From: Ochotona curzoniae | Taxonomy: Eukaryota; Chordata; Mammalia; Lagomorpha; Ochotonidae | NCBI RefSeq assembly: GCF_017591425.1 | Contig: NW_024467120.1 | Location: 10,292,001-10,356,000, forward strand | Reading direction: 5' to 3' | DNA: 64,000 nucleotides | Shown here: positions 12,801-23,004 of the stretch, piece by piece | Numbering within the stretch: the stretch's first letter is position 1 | Layout: the number at the start of each line of letters is the position of its first letter | The notes under the pieces: generated by a model | Database searches by the model: none | What the model was told of the DNA's origin: nothing | The model's input: only the letters and a program-made list of their open reading frames with translations | Translations under genes and position numbers: made by a program

Positions 12801-13149
12801 ACCTGGGGACTTTACACCCTTGATTAGTACATGGTCAATGGGGGCAGTAAAGACAGCAATAATGAAACACCTTTGGCTAAAATGATATCAGCAACATCAA
12901 CTTCCAAGCTCACACTGGTACTAAACATTAATTCCGCAGAAGCAGACAATGCCTAAATAAATTATAGAAACCTCAGCGGGGTTGTCCGGTTTACTAAATG
13001 CAAAGGGAGGCAGAGCTGCATTCAGTTGGTCGTAGAGACATCCACCGGGCCCTGCCATACAGCAGAAAGTTCCTTGTGGCCCTGCCTGCAATGGAACAAT
13101 ACTCTTCACACCTTCCTGTCTTCCACACCCATCACATGGACCCCAGCAA

Positions 13150-13515
13150 CAGTTATCCTTCAAACTCAAAGCACAGACAACAAAAGGAAAAATAGACAAA
13201 CAGGATTGTTTCCAACTAAGAAGCTTCTGCACAGTGAAAGAAGCAAATCAACAGGGTAAAGAGAAGAAAATCAGAAGAATTTGAAAATTATACATCCAAC
13301 ATAGGATTAATAAATAACCTACACATCCAACATAGGATTAATAAATTACCTATACATCTAACATAGGATTAATAAATAACCAGAATGTGTAAGGAACTAA
13401 AAAAAATCTCAGTAGTAAAACAAAAAGCGAATAATCCAATTTCAAAATAGGAAAATGTTCTAAACTAGACATTTATCAGAAGATATGCCAATGGCCAACA
13501 ATTATACACAGTAGT
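13150..13515 (+). mobile_element. L1 ORF2 3' fragment
   Basis: Sense-strand L1 landmarks include aacaaaaggaaaaatagaca, 'ctaagaagcttctgcacagtgaaagaa', 'aaaaagcgaataatccaatttcaaaatagg' and 'agaagatatgccaatggccaaca'. A 31-bp triplication lies within it (13290-13382). Confidence 0.65.
13290..13382 (+). repeat. 31-bp triplication inside an L1 fragment
   Basis: Three consecutive 31-bp copies of the phrase containing catccaacataggattaata, each differing from the others at one to three bases. The array lies within an L1 ORF2 3' fragment, at a place where intact L1s carry a single copy of related sequence. Confidence 0.9.
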
Positions 13516-14011
13516 TTTTATTAAGAAAAGCTATGTGTTTCCTGCTTATTGAAGCTTTCAACAAAGTGAAGCAGTAGTAACTTGCAGCACCTAATACAAC
13601 CAACCTAATCACCACTATTTCCCAACATGTTGAAGACAGAATGACTCCAGGATAACTCCACTATTTGGTTCCTTGATGCTGAGAACAAAGGACCCACCCT
13701 CCCTATATCGCCATCTCCACCACTGGTCCCTACTCCATCCCAGTGGTGCTAGTAGGTAGGTCTTGGAGCCTGTGACCTAGACTCATTCTCTCTCCCCTGT
13801 CCCTCCTTCCCTCCCTCCCTTCTGTCTTCCTCAGCAATTTCCCATAACCATATCATCTATATGCCAAACCACAGTAGAATTCCTCAAACCCACTCATAGC
13901 AGTAAAATACACTGTCTTGCTTTGATTGGAATCCTGGGTTTCATCCTTCCTCCTGTAAGGGACCAAATAAAGCTTCCTTAACATTCCTGTTGAGGCCCTC
14001 AGCCCAGTCTC

Positions 14012-14311
14012 TTAGAACACTACTTTTGAAGAGAGCCTTTAGAGAGGCAATTAGGTTAACATGTGGCCATGAGGGTGGACTCTAATCATATTCTAATCAT
14101 AAAAGAAGTGATTGGGACACAGAACCACCAGGGATAAAGATACAGAGAAAAGACCAGGTGAGCACATAGCCACCTACAAACAAAGGAGCGAGGTCTAGGG
14201 AGAAATCAAACCTGCAAACATCTGGAACCTGGACTGTCACCTTCCAGGCTGTGAGATGATGTATTCCAGTTATTAATACGTTACCCAGTCTGTGATACTG
14301 TGTTAGAGCAG
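14012..14311 (+). mobile_element. MLT1-type MaLR LTR (ancient)
   Basis: Contains the MLT1 landmarks in order: a gattgggacacag-like segment, aaagaccaggtgagcacatag, 'gaggtctagggagaaatcaaacctg', 'ctggactgtcaccttccaggctgtgag' and the end 'acccagtctgtgatactgtgttagagcagcc'. Divergence is high, as expected for a pre-lagomorph insertion. Confidence 0.65.
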
Positions 14312-14692
14312 CCTGCAGTGGTTCAAACACTCATGCATTAGAAACTTAACCCCCAGTCCAGCAGTGTTGAAAGGTGGAACTTTCAGAGGTGATTGAGTCA
14401 TAAGGGCTCAACCCTAGCTGATTAAAATCAGCCCTAGCTGATTAAAATTTTTATTGCAGGAAAGGGTTTGTTGTTATGAGAGTACAATCCTGATAAAAGA
14501 TGGGTTCGATCCCTCCCTAGCTCTCATACTTACGTATAATCTTCTACCGTGTTACCACGCAGCAGCAAGACCCTTGTCAGATGCTGACCCCAGACCTTGG
14601 ACTCTCCAATTTCCAAAACTGTGAGATATAAATTGCTTTTCATTATAACTTACCCAGTCTCTGGTAGTGTATGATAGCACCATGAAACAGGG
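14312..14692 (+). mobile_element. MST/MLT-type MaLR LTR (ancient)
   Basis: Directly follows the previous LTR. Landmarks include gtggttcaaacactcatgca, 'aacttaacccccagtccagcagtg', 'aggtgattgagtcataagggctc', 'ccaatttccaaaactgtgag' and the end 'acccagtctctggtagtgtatgatagca'. A short 'gccctagctgattaaaa' duplication sits at about 14402-14448. Confidence 0.65.
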
Positions 14693-15060
14693 TAAGATGC
14701 AATCCTGGAAAATGAATAATACGCCTTCTCTCTCCCATAAGTCAACAAGTCCCACCTTCCATACCTCTTAGCATTCAGTCTGTCCCCTCCAAATCTGTTT
14801 CAACTGCCCCAGCCCAAGGTCCCATAGAGTTTTCTACAGATGCCCACTGCAGCTCTCCCATGGTCATTCTGTTTGCCCTCTTTCTCCTGGCAAACTCTTC
14901 TCCTAAAGGAGGCCACAGAGATCATTTAAAATAGAAACTATGAATGGGCATTTGATCTAGCAGTTATGATGATGCCTGCCCCTGATGCCCTGTAACCAAC
15001 ATGGGAGGCCTGAATTGAGTTCCTGACCATCAGTTGCAGCCCCTGTCAGGGTAGAGATTT

Positions 15061-15064
<4 letters not shown>

Positions 15065-15108
<44 letters not shown>
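15065..15108 (+). repeat. (TC)n microsatellite
   Basis: An almost perfect TC run of about 44 bases, immediately before the T-rich end of an antisense SINE at 15108. It probably grew from the SINE's pyrimidine-rich junction. Confidence 0.95.
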
Positions 15109-15109
<1 letters not shown>

Positions 15110-15416
15110 TTATTTTTATTGCAAAGGTAGATATATATAGAGAAGGAGACACAGAGAGAAAGACCTTCCATTTGCTGCTTCACTCCCCAAGTGGCCTCAG
15201 TGGCCACAGCTGAGTTGATCTGAAGCCGGGAGCTTCTTCCAGGTCTTCCATGTGGGTGAAGTGTCCCAAGGCTTTGGGCCATTCTCAACTGCTTCCCTAG
15301 GCCACAAGCATGGGGCTGGATGGGAAGCAGAGCAGCCAGGACACAAACCAGCATGCATATGGGATCTCACTGCATGTAAGACAAGGATTTAACCACTGCA
15401 CCATCACACCAGGCCC
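15108..15416 (-). mobile_element. CSINE, full length, reverse
   Basis: From 'tatttatttttattgcaaaggtagata' to 'accactgcaccatcacaccaggcc'. Preceded by the (TC)n tract. Confidence 0.9.
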
Positions 15417-15504
15417 TGTTCCCCTATTTTAAAAACCCTTCAAGAGGTCCAAATTTGGAGTTAGTATTGTTGGGCAAGAGGATAATTTTAAGCTTGTGAC
15501 ATGA

Positions 15505-15795
15505 GTATACTGTAGCAGAGGACCCATGCATGTCCCAGCTGTTCCACTTCCAATCTGGTTTTCCATTAATGCTCTCAGAAAGGAAACAGATAGTCCAAGT
15601 AGATGAGCCAAAGCCACTCATGTGGGATACCAAGATAGGATTCCTGGTTCCCAGCATTGGCTTCACCCAGTCCTAGAATCCTGGCTGCTGTGGCTATTTG
15701 GACAGTGAACCAGCAGGTATAGAAAAGTTTCTCTCTCTCTCTCTTTCTCTCTCTCTCCTTCCTCAGTTGGTTTGCCTTTTAAATACATAATTTTT
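15505..15795 (+). mobile_element. old SINE, sense
   Basis: Shows 'catgtcccagctgttccacttccaatctgg', 'tcctggctgctgtggctatttggacagtgaaccagcagg' and a long tctctctctttctctc tail. Confidence 0.65.
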
Positions 15796-15929
15796 ACAAA
15801 GATAACTGTGGGGGAGAAAAGACCGTTCCTATTTCTCAAATAATTAAACCATACTCCTTAGCCTGGCTAGCCAAGCCTAGCATGTCCAATTGCTGCTGTT
15901 CTCTAGCCACTTGCCAAATCACTCCAGCC

Positions 15930-16262
15930 CCACACGTATCCTGCTCAGTAGCTCAGAACAATGGCACTCTATTCTCTCACAGTGCCAGAAGCCAGAAACA
16001 CAAATGCAGGTGCTGGCAGGAAGTCTCTTCTCCCAGCCTCTGATAATTCATGATGTTCCTTGGCTTACGGGAGTGTCAGTTCCATCTCTGCCACCATCCT
16101 CACATGGTAGGTATCTCTGAGTCCACATCTCCCTCTCTTTCCTCTGTGAAGAACACTGATGATCAGACTCAGGGGCTAACCTTAATCCAGAATGATTTCA
16201 TCTTGATATCCTTAACAACATCTGCAAAGACTCCACTTTCTGACAAGGTCCCAGGCGGAGAT
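15930..16262 (-). mobile_element. MLT1-type MaLR LTR, antisense (ancient)
   Basis: The + strand reads tattctctcacagtgccaga, then 'gttccttggcttac', 'cacatggtaggtatctctg', 'cttaatccagaatgatttcatcttga' and 'aacatctgcaaagactccac'. This is the known MLT1 LTR in reverse. Confidence 0.6.
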
Positions 16263-16477
16263 TCCAGGAGACACGACTTGGGGGTGGCTCTCTTCACCTT
16301 ACTGCAGACAGGGACTCTGTTTCATTCACTTCTCTGCCCCCGAGGCTGGAAGAATATGGGCTGTATGTTTTATTTTCATTAATCACTTGTGAAATCAGTG
16401 GCTGTGTGAACCAGCAAATTAGCCAAAGAAGGGCGAGCGCTGAAGAATGTAGTGACTTATCAGACAGATCAAGTCCA

Positions 16478-18490
16478 AAGGGTGAGGGGCTGAGCCAAGC
16501 TGAGACAGAGCAACCATTGGCATGCGCACGATCTATGGCTGGGAACAGGTCCGGTGGCGGAGCTAAGGGAACAGCCTAGCTGGGGTGAGATTCTCATTAA
16601 GGAGCACAGGGGCTGGATTGGGTGCTGCGTTCTGATCTGGATATCTGTATCTCCTTTGCACAAGTGTGGACTGGGACTGGATGCACTAGTCCCAGGCTAG
16701 ACTCCAACACCGTCTGGTGCTCTGGAGGACCAGGGTAAATGTGGGACAGACTAGGCTAGGTCTTAGCCCCTACCAAGCCATGTGTGAGTTGTATGTGGGT
16801 ATGGACGAGCCATGGCTGGGCTGAAACATCCAACAGTAAGAAACAGATTGGGTTGAAGGCCAGTCAGGAAAAGCTACTGCTCCTGCTAAGACAGGAAGTG
16901 GACTGAGTAGGACTGGCTTATGGACCCACTGACATGCATGAAAACCGGCATTGAGAGAGGTTCTGATGGAGGGGCCTGGGCAACTCCTCTGACAGGTCAT
17001 AGACCCTACAGGTAAGCGCAAGAAGCACAACAGGAAACAGCCCAGAACAGGCCATGGACAGTTTCCCACTGGCATACAGTTGGCATGGGTTGGAGGCAGA
17101 CCAGGCTCAATCAATTCACACTACCCACTGGTGAATCCGAGCACCAGAACAGAGTGTAGGTCAGGCCAGGTTTGGTTGCAACAAAAACTAGTGCACATTA
17201 CAGAATGCCAAGGTGAGATGACCCATACCAGATATGACCACAGTACCCAAACAGCACATGTGAGAACCAGGGAGGGAGGGGGGCGGACCCGGCAGAGGAA
17301 TGTGGGGGGACCCCCACTGCTAGACAGCTGCTCCCACTGGAGAGCATGGGTTGGTATGGGGGCAGATCAGACTAGGCAGGGCTACAACACCTGTGTGCCT
17401 CATGTGGACTAGATCAGGGAAAAGCCAGGCTGGGCTGATTGTTCCTTCTGGTGCAAGCATAAATTAGAATGGGTAAGGACTGGTTGAGCTTTGCCGCAGC
17501 ATCAGCTTTCAGAAGCTGGCACTGGGGGCTAAATCTGTCAAGTTACACTGCAGAACCACCTGGAAAGTGCATAATCCGGGAGTGGGAGTGGCCTAGAAGG
17601 GAAATAGTGGACTCCTTCCTCTTGGGTTACCACTCCCACTGGAGGGCATGAAAACCAGGACAGGAGAGGGGAAGGGGTGGCTAGGCAAAAAAGGCACCCA
17701 ACAGCATGTGTGTGGGCTGGATAGTGGAACTGGTATGGTTGAACTAGGCTTCAATGTCCATTGACATGTATGAGAGCTGAATGGGATGTGGGACAGACTG
17801 GACTAGTCTGCTGCACATACTGGCAAACCAGGGTAAGGGGTGGGCCTGGTGGGGGTTATTGTAGGTTTCTCCGACTAGGCTGCAACTCCCACTGGATTAT
17901 GTGAGAGCCGAGTGTGTGCTGGGAAGAATCAGGCTGGACTGCAACACCCATTGGTTCTAGTGGAATTTGGGGCTGGAAACAGAACCGACCCAGGAATTGC
18001 ATCCACCAGCTGACTGGGGCAATGGACTGTACTTGCAAGAATACACAAGAATCTGGTCTGGGATCACCTCAAGGTTTCTTTTGAGATCTCCCCACTCAAT
18101 TCCGGACTCAGAACCCTAACTATGAAAAGACAGAGAACAAAACAAGTCAATCAACTACCCCAGCCATATGTTGGCAGTGAAAAACTGGGCAAATGGACAG
18201 TCTCAGATGGACTATGTCAATCAGTGGATTCTGTAGCGATCTCATCATGCTTGGAATGGCAAGATTGGCAGTAGTTCATAAGTGTTGAACTATCAAAACC
18301 ACTTGAGCTGCCGCACATCATGGACCTGGGATGGGTGGGAGACTGGGTGGAGCTTCTCCTTTTATCTCCCCGTTCACCCCAGAAATGGGAAAAAAAACAA
18401 TGTGGAGATGATGGTCTTAACCACTTTGCTATAGCCCTTGAACCTTTGTTCCCTAATTAACTATGTAAAGATTGTAAAAAAAAAAAAAAA
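16478..18490 (+). mobile_element. retroposon 'A': degenerate tandem units plus unique 3' end and poly(A)
   Basis: A 2.0-kb element on the + strand ending in about 15 A residues at 18490. From 16478 to about 17990 it is made of loosely repeated units of roughly 70-100 bp, with recurring phrases such as 'gactaggctgcaacxcccactgg', 'gtgagagccgagtg' and 'gtgggacagactgg'. From about 17990 to the tail it is unique sequence ending tatgtaaagattgt(A)n. It has no long open frame. It closely matches (estimated by eye at about 95%) the inverted element B. The 5' end is abrupt, suggesting truncation, and no target-site duplication could be assigned. It could be an L1 3' UTR with an internal array, or a separate SVA-like non-autonomous element. 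Confidence 0.65.
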
Positions 18491-18814
18491 TCTGCTCCAC
18501 CCAGGCAGTATCAGCACCACCTTCTAATAAAAACTTCAGTTCAGAGTGAGGTTATGATTAGGTAACCAATGTGTCATGGCACTAAAGGAAAGGAACACAG
18601 GGATATTGAGGCTAAATTGCCACTTGGGTACCTAGTCTTCTGGGATCTTGTCATGGCTTAGAGTGAAAAAGCAGATGTCAGTACAGGTCCCATTCTCTAC
18701 ACCTGCTACCACTGCTTCTACCAAGATCACTGGGAAGCTACACAGTGCCCCATCCCAAAGGGGCATTTCTCATCTTACCTGTCTGTAGCATTGGGCATAA
18801 TTGGTTGCTTCCTC

Positions 18815-18985
18815 ATATTTTAATTTATAGCTATTTGAGAGATAAGCAGAAAGAGAGCTTACACCCAACCAGTTTATTTCCCCAAGTATCCACAATGGCC
18901 AGAAGCGGTCCACGCTTAAATCAGGGAGCTGGGACCTGAATCCAAGTCTCCCACACGGAGGGGAAGAGGGACTCATGAGCTGAGC
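18815..18985 (-). mobile_element. partial SINE, reverse
   Basis: The 3' half only: 'agctatttgagagataagcagaaag', 'ccagtttatttccccaagtatccacaatggccagaag' and 'ctgggacctgaatccaagtctccca'. Confidence 0.6.
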
Positions 18986-19469
18986 AGTCTCCCTGTTTCC
19001 TCGGGTGTGCATTTGCAGGAAACTGCCTCACTTTTTGTTTTTAAAAGCACTTTCTCCACTTGACCCATAGGATTCTAAGCTTCCTCATCCTTCCTGGCTA
19101 CTCTTCCTCTTCAGCCAGCTCCATCTATCATCACAATTAAATGCTGGACGGCAACCACAGGACTTCTTCCCTTCACTGCCTAACTCCTGTCCAAGAGACC
19201 TAGCCAACCTGTGGCTTTACATTTGGTAGTTCTACACATTCCTGGATGTATATAGCTACTTCTATCATCTCTCCCACACTCCGGACTGCTTTCCTGATGC
19301 TCACACTTAGATGTATGTTCAGCAGATGTTTCAAACTTAACAAGCCCACAGACAAATGCCATGCCATAACCCGTTTTTGCAATCCAAAACTGCTACCTCC
19401 CAAATCCCCTGTGTATTTAGCACAACTGGTTGGGATGACAACTTTGCAATAACTTGTCTTTCTATCTTT

Positions 19470-19735
19470 CTCCTCTTATAGCATCTACTAGTCAGTTCAA
19501 GATGCCAATATGAAGTAAATCCATCTCTTCTTTCCCTACCACCTGCATCCTAGTACATACCTTCATCACGATGTTGCTTCTCTAGCCTCTCTTTCCCACA
19601 GTTATCCACTTAAACGTAAGTCGGGTTTTACCTCTCTGCCAAATACCCCCAGTGGTTCCCACTCTTCAGATTAAGTTCCAAATCCTCTCCATAATTACAA
19701 TGTCCTGTGTCTGGATAGGTTCCAGAGTTTTCCTA
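19470..19735 (+). mobile_element. possible L2 fragment
   Basis: Weak similarity to the L2 end: 'ccccagtggttcccactcttcagattaagttccaaatcctc' resembles the classical L2 'tggctccc...ggataaagtccaaactcc'. No further support. Confidence 0.35.
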
Positions 19736-19886
19736 AGGTTTTATGAGGATCATTTTAAACAGTTATCTTTTTTGCTAGGCAAAAGGTTTTTTCTTAAGAA
19801 ATGATTTACCACATACTTTCTCAAAAGAAGTCTATCAGGGTATGTAATGTTTCTGAGTTATCACTGAAGTTCCTCTCTTTAAAAAA

Positions 19887-20600
19887 TTTTTTAATGTTGT
19901 TTACATAATTGATAACAATGCAGTCCCATGAGTAAATAGGGGGAGAGGGCCCAGGCATGGGGGAAGGTGAGTGGGACAAATGCTTTCAATTTTCATTTTC
20001 TTCCATAGCTGGTGATTTTACAGGGAATTCAACGCGAAAAGAAAACAGCAGCCTCATTTCTTGTCTCACACAAAAGAATGATTTTCATGCACACAACCTT
20101 AGTGTGCAAGGCAAGATTTATTTAAGAGCAAGAGCAAGATGTCTAGTCATAGTGACGGCAGGGGGCCCCAAGGAAGCAAAGACCTGAGGAAATGGTGTCT
20201 TTTATGCACCATCTCAGGGAGGGGATTCACATGAGTCACCCGAAGGGCAGAAAGGAAAAAAAAAATCATCCTCAATGGGCAGCAATGTAGCCCCCATCAT
20301 GAACCAAAGGGTATCAGAAGGGTTGGACTGGTGGCTTCCTCCTCCCGTTCTGATGACAAGCTGAAAACTCAGGTGCCTTCTCTTAACCTGGAGACGGGAT
20401 TAGATCGGTACCCAGGGATGGGGGATGTCCACTGATGTCATCTGAGAGACCCCAATGGAGAAGAATGTTCTGAGGGTATTGCTTGATGGTTTGATAGTTC
20501 TGAGACCCTGTTGGTTTCATTGCTCCAGGACTGAGAAAATCCTTTCAAGGTCCATTGGCTGATAGTCTATCCCAGTGCCTGCACTCACCCAGACATTCAC
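19887..20600 (-). mobile_element. old copy of the A/B retroposon 3' region (copy E), interrupted
   Basis: Starts ttttttaatgttgtttacat, matching the 3' terminus of copy D, and resumes after an insertion with a block ('ctgagggtattgcttgatgg', 'aaggtccattggctgatag') homologous to D at about 32130-32225. The intervening segment, about 20030-20310, looks like an LTR fragment. Divergence is high, so this is an early insertion. Confidence 0.45.
20030..20310 (-). mobile_element. possible LTR fragment inserted in copy E
   Basis: On the minus strand, AATAAA (tttatt at 20117-20122) is followed by tgccttgcacactaaggttg and a T/G-rich stretch, resembling an LTR R/U5. It separates two parts of an old A/B-family copy. 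No duplication was assigned. Confidence 0.35.
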
Positions 20601-20764
20601 TGAAGTTCTTAATTAAATAGGATAAGCAGCCATGCTTTTCTCTACCCACTTCTTTCCAAACACTGGAAGGAGTAGTCAAACATTCTCCAGCCTGAAGCCT
20701 TCTCTTTGTCTATTGCCCTTCTACTCTTGTTCAGTCCCCAAACCTGTAGAATAAATGGTTCTCG

Positions 20765-21096
20765 GACCAGGCACAACAGCGTAGTGGTAAAAGTCCTTGT
20801 CTTGAACGTGCCGGGATCCCATACGGGCACCGGTTCTAATCCCGGCAGCCCCATGTCCTATCCAGCTCCCTGCTTGTGGCCTGGGAAAGCAGTCGAGGAC
20901 GACCCAAAGCCTTGGGACCCTGCACCCACATGGGAGACCCAAAAAGAAGTTCCTGGCTCCTGGCTTCGGATTGGCTCAGCTCCAGCCGTTGCAGCCGCTT
21001 GGGGAGTGAATCATTGGACGAAGATGTTCCTCTCTGTCTATCCTTCTCTCTGTATATCCGCCTTTCCAATAATATTGATAATAATAATAAAAGAAT
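20765..21096 (+). mobile_element. CSINE, full length, sense
   Basis: From accaggcacaacagcgtagt through 'ctgtatatccgcctttccaataatattg' to an (ATA)n tail. It is well preserved; a short flanking repeat is not clear. Confidence 0.9.
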
Positions 21097-21397
21097 AAAT
21101 AGTTTGCCCTGTATTATCTTCAACTCTCAGTGCAGACTGAAAATTTGTGAATGCTGTGTCTGCACTGCTGTATTACTGAAGGATAACCTGTTAGCTCACA
21201 TTCAAAACTATGCATATGCTATAGTCTAAGACTCACATGTTTCATATTAGTGATTGAAATTGGGATAGGTCTTCCAAAATTGATGTATTAAGAAAGTATA
21301 GTTTTTTTTTTTAAATCACCAGTTTTTCTTTCTTGGTGTTGGATACAATGGTATCTGAAATAGATAGTGTCTTGCATTTTACTAAACACACAACACA

Positions 21398-21995
21398 AGG
21401 TCCAGTATTGTAGCATAGCAGGTAAAGGTAAAGCATAGCCAGCAATCCCCACATCCCATATGGTGATGGTTACCATGGTTACAGGAAGTGGGTGGACACC
21501 ACAGTGACCTCAGCCAGAGATCTGGCACGCCTCAAAGGCAGCCAAGGCTACATACGGGCCAATGGTGGACAAAGGCCAACACTCCTTGCCCTATCAGGGC
21601 CCAAGCAAGGCTGATGCCAGCACCCATGTCAGAAGGGGTCTCCGCTACCTAGCTTGTCTTTCCCACTTGCGGTCCTCTTCTTTCGTGTTCATTCCTCCAC
21701 CGCGTGGGAAAGGCCCAGGGACGGACTTCTGATTGCTTAATAACGGCCTGTTTGTACTTGGCTGGTATTTTCTTTATTAGGTGGTCAGCAAAGCTGACAT
21801 GTGGATCCTTCTGATCCTAATGATCGGGGGAAAGCAGCAGCAGATGACCCAAGGGCCTCTGCCAGCCATGTATGAGACTGAACAAAAGTTCCTCGTCCTG
21901 GCTTCAGTCTGGGCTAGCCTGAGCCATGGCAACCACCTGAGGAGTGAACCCGTGCGTGGAAAGTTTCTCTTTCTAACCCTGATCTTCAAGTAAAT
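21398..21995 (+). mobile_element. SINE apparently split by unidentified sequence
   Basis: A head-like part 'ggtccagtattgtagcatagcaggtaa...cacatcccatatggtg' (21398-21470) and a tail-like part 'ggggaaagcagcagcagatgacccaagggcc...ggagtgaacccgtgcg' (about 21825-21995) fit one old SINE. The 350 bp between them is not recognised. Two separate fragments are equally possible. Confidence 0.4.
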
Positions 21996-22175
21996 ACATA
22001 TATGTCATAAATAGTTGTGTTTCCCATTCTGAGTTAGGAAAAGCTGGTTTAATAATACATATGGCCTTTTTTTTTTTTTTTGCCATGTTATACTTGATAA
22101 AACTCAATGAACTTTGAGAACAGCCATAAGCTCCTAGCTGTCAGATTGCAGATTTCATATGCATGAAAATATTCC

Positions 22176-22440
22176 AGGGCCAGGATTCTGGCTTAGCCGG
22201 CGAAGCTACTGCCTAGGGCTTGGCCATCCCACATGGGCGTCAGCTGGCTCTCCACTTCCAGCCTCTAGCTACCTCATTTGGAGATGTCCCAGGTGGTTGG
22301 GCCCTGCTGCTATGTGAGAACCTAGAAGTTGTTTCTGCCTCCTGGCTTCCCCCTGTACGAGCCCTGGCCAATACAGCCATTTCAAAAATAAATGATCAGG
22401 ATGGAAGGTCTTTCTCTCTTTGAATCTTTCAGATACACAA
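22176..22440 (+). mobile_element. old SINE, sense, just upstream of the MRS2 CpG island
   Basis: Shows ggccaggattctggcttagc, 'catcccacatgggcgtcagctggc', 'aacctagaagttgtttctgcctcctggctt' and 'ggaaggtctttctctctttgaatctttcag'. Confidence 0.7.
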
Positions 22441-22666
22441 ACCTCAAATACTCCAGAAATCATAATACAGAAGGTTTTTTTTTTTTTTTGTCTCTTTGAC
22501 ACTGCACTATTTATGGAAACAATCCACACTGTAAGCCAAGCTAATCAGGCTGGAGAACTAAAGTTAAACAGCTCGTTTGCCACGGGCGAAGCTAAACCCA
22601 AGCAGAACCGCTTCCCCGCCCCTGTCACAGGTGTAGATAAGCGCCGAGCGCGGCAGGCCAACTCCC

Positions 22667-22671
22667 ATTGG
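22667..22671 (-). promoter_or_regulatory. CCAAT box (NF-Y type), reverse orientation
   Basis: ATTGG in the context cccattggccc lies about 175 bp upstream of the MRS2 ATG, within the CpG island. This is a typical position and flank for an NF-Y site in TATA-less promoters. Confidence 0.45.
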
Positions 22672-22698
22672 CCCAGGGAAGCGCCTTCCGGGCACGCG

Positions 22699-22708
22699 CA
22701 GGAAGTGG
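22699..22708 (+). promoter_or_regulatory. ETS/GABP-like site
   Basis: The sequence caggaagtgg contains the GGAAGTG ETS core. It sits 25 bp upstream of the NRF-1-like site. NRF-1 plus GABP (NRF-2) is a recurring pair at nuclear genes for mitochondrial proteins. Confidence 0.45.
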
Positions 22709-22723
22709 CGCGCAGGCAAGCTG

Positions 22724-22735
22724 TGCGCACGCGCT
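22724..22735. promoter_or_regulatory. NRF-1-like binding site
   Basis: The sequence tgcgcacgcgct matches the NRF-1 consensus YGCGCAYGCGCR at 11 of 12 positions; only the last base differs. It lies 110 bp upstream of the MRS2 start codon. NRF-1 activates many nuclear genes for mitochondrial proteins, so the site fits the gene. Occupancy is inferred, not shown. Confidence 0.6.
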
Positions 22736-22844
22736 GCACCCGGCGGCCGCACTGGCGGGGTCGTGGGGAGTGCAGTGCCCACCGCGCCGTCACCGTCCGG
22801 CATGACGGCCCGGGCTCTGGCTGCGGTGTGCATGCTGCAGCGCC

Positions 22845-23004
22845 ATGGCGTGCCTGCGGAGCTTGTCCCGGCGGACCCTGTGGACCCTGGTCTTGGGCCT
22901 GGCTCCTTCCAGCCGCTCCGCCGTGTGCTACGGCGGCGCGGCCGACCTTCTGGGGCGCAGCCGGGCTGCTCCGCTCTGCGCGCCCCTCCAGCTCCGCGCG
23001 GCAG
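22845..23004 (+). CDS. MRS2: MRS2 coding exon 1
   Basis: Encodes residues 1-53 plus the first base of codon 54: the mitochondrial presequence and the conserved GRSRAAPLC stretch. The exon ends gcggcag|gtactg in phase 1. The N-terminal third differs in length from human MRS2 (about 10 residues fewer), consistent with weak constraint on presequences. Two out-of-frame ATGs at 22802 and 22832 precede the start. Confidence 0.93.

Noticed and set aside
17469..17651. A 60-codon frame that is nearly identical in elements A (+) and B (-, 33492-33674)
   Set aside because: Conservation of the protein only mirrors the very high DNA identity of the two copies. No excess of silent changes could be seen, and older copies lack the frame.
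1..22000. Possible 5' exons of DCDC2, the expected left neighbour of MRS2
   Set aside because: No frame or splice-bounded segment resembling doublecortin sequence was found on either strand, so the gene probably starts left of the window.
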